Below are positions 14,734-16,680 of a stretch of DNA of 16,680 nt, piece after piece. Positions within the stretch are counted from its first letter, which is position 1. Each line of letters begins with the position of its first letter. The DNA comes from JBFLYN01 sp040756655 (lineage in GTDB: Bacteria > Bacillota > Sulfobacillia > UBA8153), in the NCBI GenBank assembly GCA_040756655.1, contig JBFLYN010000053.1, forward strand, positions 1 through 16,680. The letters are read 5' to 3'. The translations under genes and the position numbers were made by a program. Under the pieces are notes generated by a model. It did not search any database, was not told the DNA's origin, and saw only the letters and a program-made list of their open reading frames with translations.

Positions 14734-14817
14734 GAACGGTCGCACCCCCGGAGGTCGCCGGACCCCGCAAAAGCTGTGCCGGACGCCCAAACTGCTCGTG
14801 CTGAAAGGGGAATTGCC

Positions 14818-15348
14818 ATGTCCAAGACTCAGAAACTGACCTGGACTGCTGTTTTCGTCGCTCTCGGCATCCTCCTGCCCATGATCTTCCACGGAGCCGG
14901 CCTGGGGCGGGTGTTCCTGCCCATGCACATCCCGGTGTTGCTGTCGGGCTTCTTCCTGGGCGGCGCGCCCGGGCTGGTAGTGGGCGCCGTCACCCCGTTA
15001 TTGAGTTCACTGCTCACGGGCATGCCACCCCTCATGCCGCCGGTGGCCCAGCTGATGGTCTGGGAACTGGGGGTCTACGGGCTGTTGGCCGGCGTGGCCT
15101 ACCGCCGCCTGCGCCTGGGCGTCTACCCGGCCCTGCTCTTGGCCTTGCTGGGGGGGCGGTTGGTCTACGGCCTGCTGGGGTATACCATCCTCCCCCTGTT
15201 TGGACTGACCCGGGTCCCGCTCTTCGTGCCCCTTACCACCGGCCTGGTCACCGGCGCCCCGGGGCTGGTCGTCCAGCTGGTGGTAATCCCCGCCGCCGTG
15301 TACCTGGTGGAGCGGAACCTCAAGGTGACCCGGCGTGGACAGGCATAG
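14818..15348 (+). CDS. ECF transporter S component (substrate-binding membrane subunit)
   Basis: This hydrophobic 176-residue protein has about five to six membrane segments. The sequence LPMHIPVLLSGFFLGGAPGL (about 34-53) and LLSSLLTGMPPLMPPVAQLM are characteristic of Clostridial ECF-type S subunits, which capture a vitamin or metal for import. ATG 14818 has a GAAAGGGGAA ribosome binding site at proper spacing. The shared energising units (EcfT, EcfA) are not in the window, as usual for group II systems. The substrate is unknown. His37 in the MHIPV segment recalls, but does not match, the MHIxDG N-terminus of nickel/cobalt CbiM proteins. It overlaps the methyltransferase gene by 14 bases. 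Confidence 0.85.
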   Translation: MSKTQKLTWTAVFVALGILLPMIFHGAGLGRVFLPMHIPVLLSGFFLGGAPGLVVGAVTPLLSSLLTGMPPLMPPVAQLMVWELGVYGLLAGVAYRRLRLGVYPALLLALLGGRLVYGLLGYTILPLFGLTRVPLFVPLTTGLVTGAPGLVVQLVVIPAAVYLVERNLKVTRRGQA

Positions 15349-15979
15349 CCCGGAAGACGTCAGGAGCTTCTTCGACGGACTGGCCGCCCGCTGGGACCAG
15401 CTGCCCAGGCCTGCCCCCGAACGGCTACAGGTCATAGTGGACTGGGCGGCGCTGTCCAGCGGCGAGACGGTTCTGGATGTGGGCACAGGCACCGGCATCC
15501 TGGTGCCGTATCTACGGCGGGGCGTGGGCCCGGGCGGCGAGGTGGTCGGTGCGGACATTTCCCAGCGCATGCTGGAGCAGGCAGAGGCCAACCACGGTGA
15601 GGCCGCCACCTTCGTGCTGGCTGACGCCCAGTACCTCCCGTTTCCGGCGGGCAGGTTCGACTGCGTCATGTGCTTTTCTGCCTTCCCCCACTTTGACCAC
15701 CAGTTCAGGGCCATTGGTGAGTTTGCCCGAGTCTTGCGGCCCGGCGGGCGGGTGGTCATCGCCCACGCCGACAGCCGGTCGACCATCAATGCCCGGCACC
15801 AAGGCATGGGCGGGCCCGCGGCCCACCACGTGCTGCCTCCCGCCCCGGTCCTGGCCGGGTGGTTGGAAGCGTGTGGGCTGAAAGCCTCCATCGCCCGGGA
15901 CGACTCCGAGCTGTTCGTGATCGTGGGCAGGAAAGCACCCTGGACCCGGGGCGGGCCGGGCAACGGGCACGTGCTCTAG
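15335..15979 (+). CDS. Class I SAM-dependent methyltransferase
   Basis: This 214-residue protein has a Methyltransf_11-type fold. Motif I is VLDVGTGTG (46-54), the acidic ribose-binding residue is Asp74 (VVGADIS), then LADAQYLPFPAGRFDCVMC for motifs II/III and FARVLRPGGRVVIAHAD for the post-motif strand. A histidine-rich stretch in the C-terminal third (residues with HQGMGGPAAHH) might bind a metal or substrate. GTG 15335 overlaps the ECF gene end by 14 bases and has AAGGTGA upstream, so translation is coupled. The substrate is unknown; its place beside CooT and an ECF S subunit suggests modification of a cofactor or metallophore, which is speculation. Confidence 0.88.
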   Translation: MDRHSPEDVRSFFDGLAARWDQLPRPAPERLQVIVDWAALSSGETVLDVGTGTGILVPYLRRGVGPGGEVVGADISQRMLEQAEANHGEAATFVLADAQYLPFPAGRFDCVMCFSAFPHFDHQFRAIGEFARVLRPGGRVVIAHADSRSTINARHQGMGGPAAHHVLPPAPVLAGWLEACGLKASIARDDSELFVIVGRKAPWTRGGPGNGHVL

Positions 15980-16522
15980 GTTGACCTGACATAATCCTGC
16001 TGCCCAAGGCTCCTCTTTGACTGCGCCCGGGGGCAGGTGAATTTCCGTTAATCCCGGCCGTTCCCGTGTCTTGTCTCACCACCGGGTGACGGCAGCCCAC
16101 CCGGCGCCCGGTGCAAGCCGGTCTCGAGACCACTTGTCATCCCGGCCCATGCCCGGGGAAACCGGGCCTTCCGGGGCGCGGGGACGATGTCCATTGTGCT
16201 CAGCGAGCCTGGCCCGGCACAGGAACTACCCGCCCTTACCCTCCCCGCCCAGACCCGGGGCAGTGGCACCCGGTCCCCGAGCGGCCCGTGCCTAGCGCTT
16301 TTTTGCTTTTTGGTTACATATTTGCCGCGAGGTCGGCCGGGCGAAACCTGGCGTTATCCTGGGGTGTACCACCAGTGAACGGATGGACGAGAAGCGTGGT
16401 CGGAACCCACATTCCGCACCCCTTGGGCGCTACCGGACGAATTAAAAGAGAAGCGAAACTGGAAATAATTGTCTAGCTTTTTCCCGCCCCATCCGTTAAC
16501 ATCGATTTGGGGGGTGGCGGGA
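15980..16522. other. Non-coding, hairpin-rich intergenic stretch
   Basis: No gene with recognisable motifs is seen. Structures include CCGGGTG/CACCCGG (16082-16088/16098-16104), the perfect 12-bp palindrome GGTCTCGAGACC (16120-16131) and GCCCGG/CCGGGC (16151-16156/16162-16167). The block GTCATCCCGGCCCATG...GGGCCTTCCGG (16136-16175) looks like dispersed REP-type repeats. The last 150 bases are probably the untranslated end of the IS1634-like element. Confidence 0.45.
16265..16311 (+). terminator. Possible terminator with T-runs
   Basis: GGCAC (16265-16269) pairs with GTGCC (16288-16292), with an inner CCG/CGG possible after a bulge. TAGCGC and two T-runs follow (16299-16304 and 16307-16311). 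It lies about 290 bases after the methyltransferase stop, so its role for that operon is doubtful. Confidence 0.3.
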
Positions 16523-16680
16523 GTGCTTTTGGTCTACCATGACGGTCCGGCTGCGCTCATCGTGGCTATGTGCAGGGCGACCGGGCTCACGAAGACCATA
16601 GACGAGATGCTCCGCTGGGATCCGTCCCAGTGCAGGCTCTCTCCTGGGTTGAGGATAGAGGCAATCATTGTAAACGCGCT
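16523..16680 (+). CDS. IS1634-like transposase, N-terminal part, cut by the window end
   Basis: From GTG 16523 the frame is open to the end of the window (52 codons). It encodes HDGPAALIVAMCRATGLTKT, then IDEMLRWDPSQCRLSPGLRI and EAIIVNAL. The pattern GP..li...lgl...id..l.WDp.qc.lSPG.ri.alI.N.L is the DUF4277-type N-terminal domain found in IS1634-family transposases. A G-rich stretch GGGGGGTGG just upstream could serve as the ribosome binding site. The full protein would be about 500-600 aa. Its intactness cannot be judged here. Confidence 0.7.
   Translation, partial: MLLVYHDGPAALIVAMCRATGLTKTIDEMLRWDPSQCRLSPGLRIEAIIVNA

Noticed and set aside
16082..16131. Cobalamin or other known riboswitch in the hairpin-rich intergenic region
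   Set aside because: The conserved B12-box and other class consensus strings were looked for and not found, and no gene of a fitting pathway follows on the same strand.
1..16680. CRISPR arrays, tRNA or rRNA genes
   Set aside because: No regularly spaced repeats, tRNA-like cloverleaf arms or rRNA segments were seen on either strand.

Overview
The window is GC-rich and carries strong Shine-Dalgarno sequences (AAGGAGGTGA type) with frequent GTG, TTG and apparently CTG starts. It encodes a tungstopterin aldehyde:ferredoxin oxidoreductase (AOR), a mannose-type PTS, a DUF3842/CooT/ECF module and IS1634-like transposase pieces. This suggests an anaerobic, probably thermophilic, GC-rich Clostridia-class Firmicute (Moorella/Desulfotomaculum-like). 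That placement is inference from gene content, not a database match.

Layout. (1) 1-720: transposase debris on the minus strand, an IS1634-like C-terminus abutting an IS3 OrfA C-terminus. (2) 895-8388: a plus-strand operon: PTS EIIB, EIIC, EIID, a zinc-dependent medium-chain dehydrogenase, a class II aldolase, PTS EIIA, AOR and a SorC-family regulator. It is preceded by an imperfect 28-bp palindrome and interrupted by a perfect 15-bp hairpin between aldolase and EIIA. (3) 8402-9581: a hairpin, a small minus-strand ORF with a barrel-sandwich-like sequence, and a decayed secreted LysM-alkaline phosphatase gene. (4) 9663-13570: a peptide ABC transporter operon (lipoprotein binding protein and two permeases, no ATPases) with a likely promoter, a structured leader and a U-tract terminator. 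(5) 13640-13910: the N-terminal relic of an N-acyl-D-amino-acid deacylase-like amidohydrolase. (6) 14121-15979: DUF3842 protein, CooT-like protein, ECF S component and SAM methyltransferase. (7) 15980-16522: non-coding, hairpin-rich DNA. (8) 16523 to the end: the N-terminus of an IS1634-like transposase that runs off the window.

How the genes may work together. The first operon resembles the sorbose/mannose-type PTS operons regulated by SorC, but it has no sugar-phosphate kinase and adds an aldolase and an AOR. A coherent reading is: uptake and phosphorylation of a sugar or sugar alcohol; oxidation of the phosphoester by the dehydrogenase where needed; aldol cleavage of a ketose monophosphate to dihydroxyacetone phosphate plus a free aldehyde such as glyceraldehyde; and ferredoxin-linked oxidation of that aldehyde by AOR. 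The gene families are seen in the sequence; the pathway and substrate are inferred. The DUF3842-CooT-ECF-methyltransferase set is a second candidate system of unknown role, possibly related to nickel or another metal cofactor.
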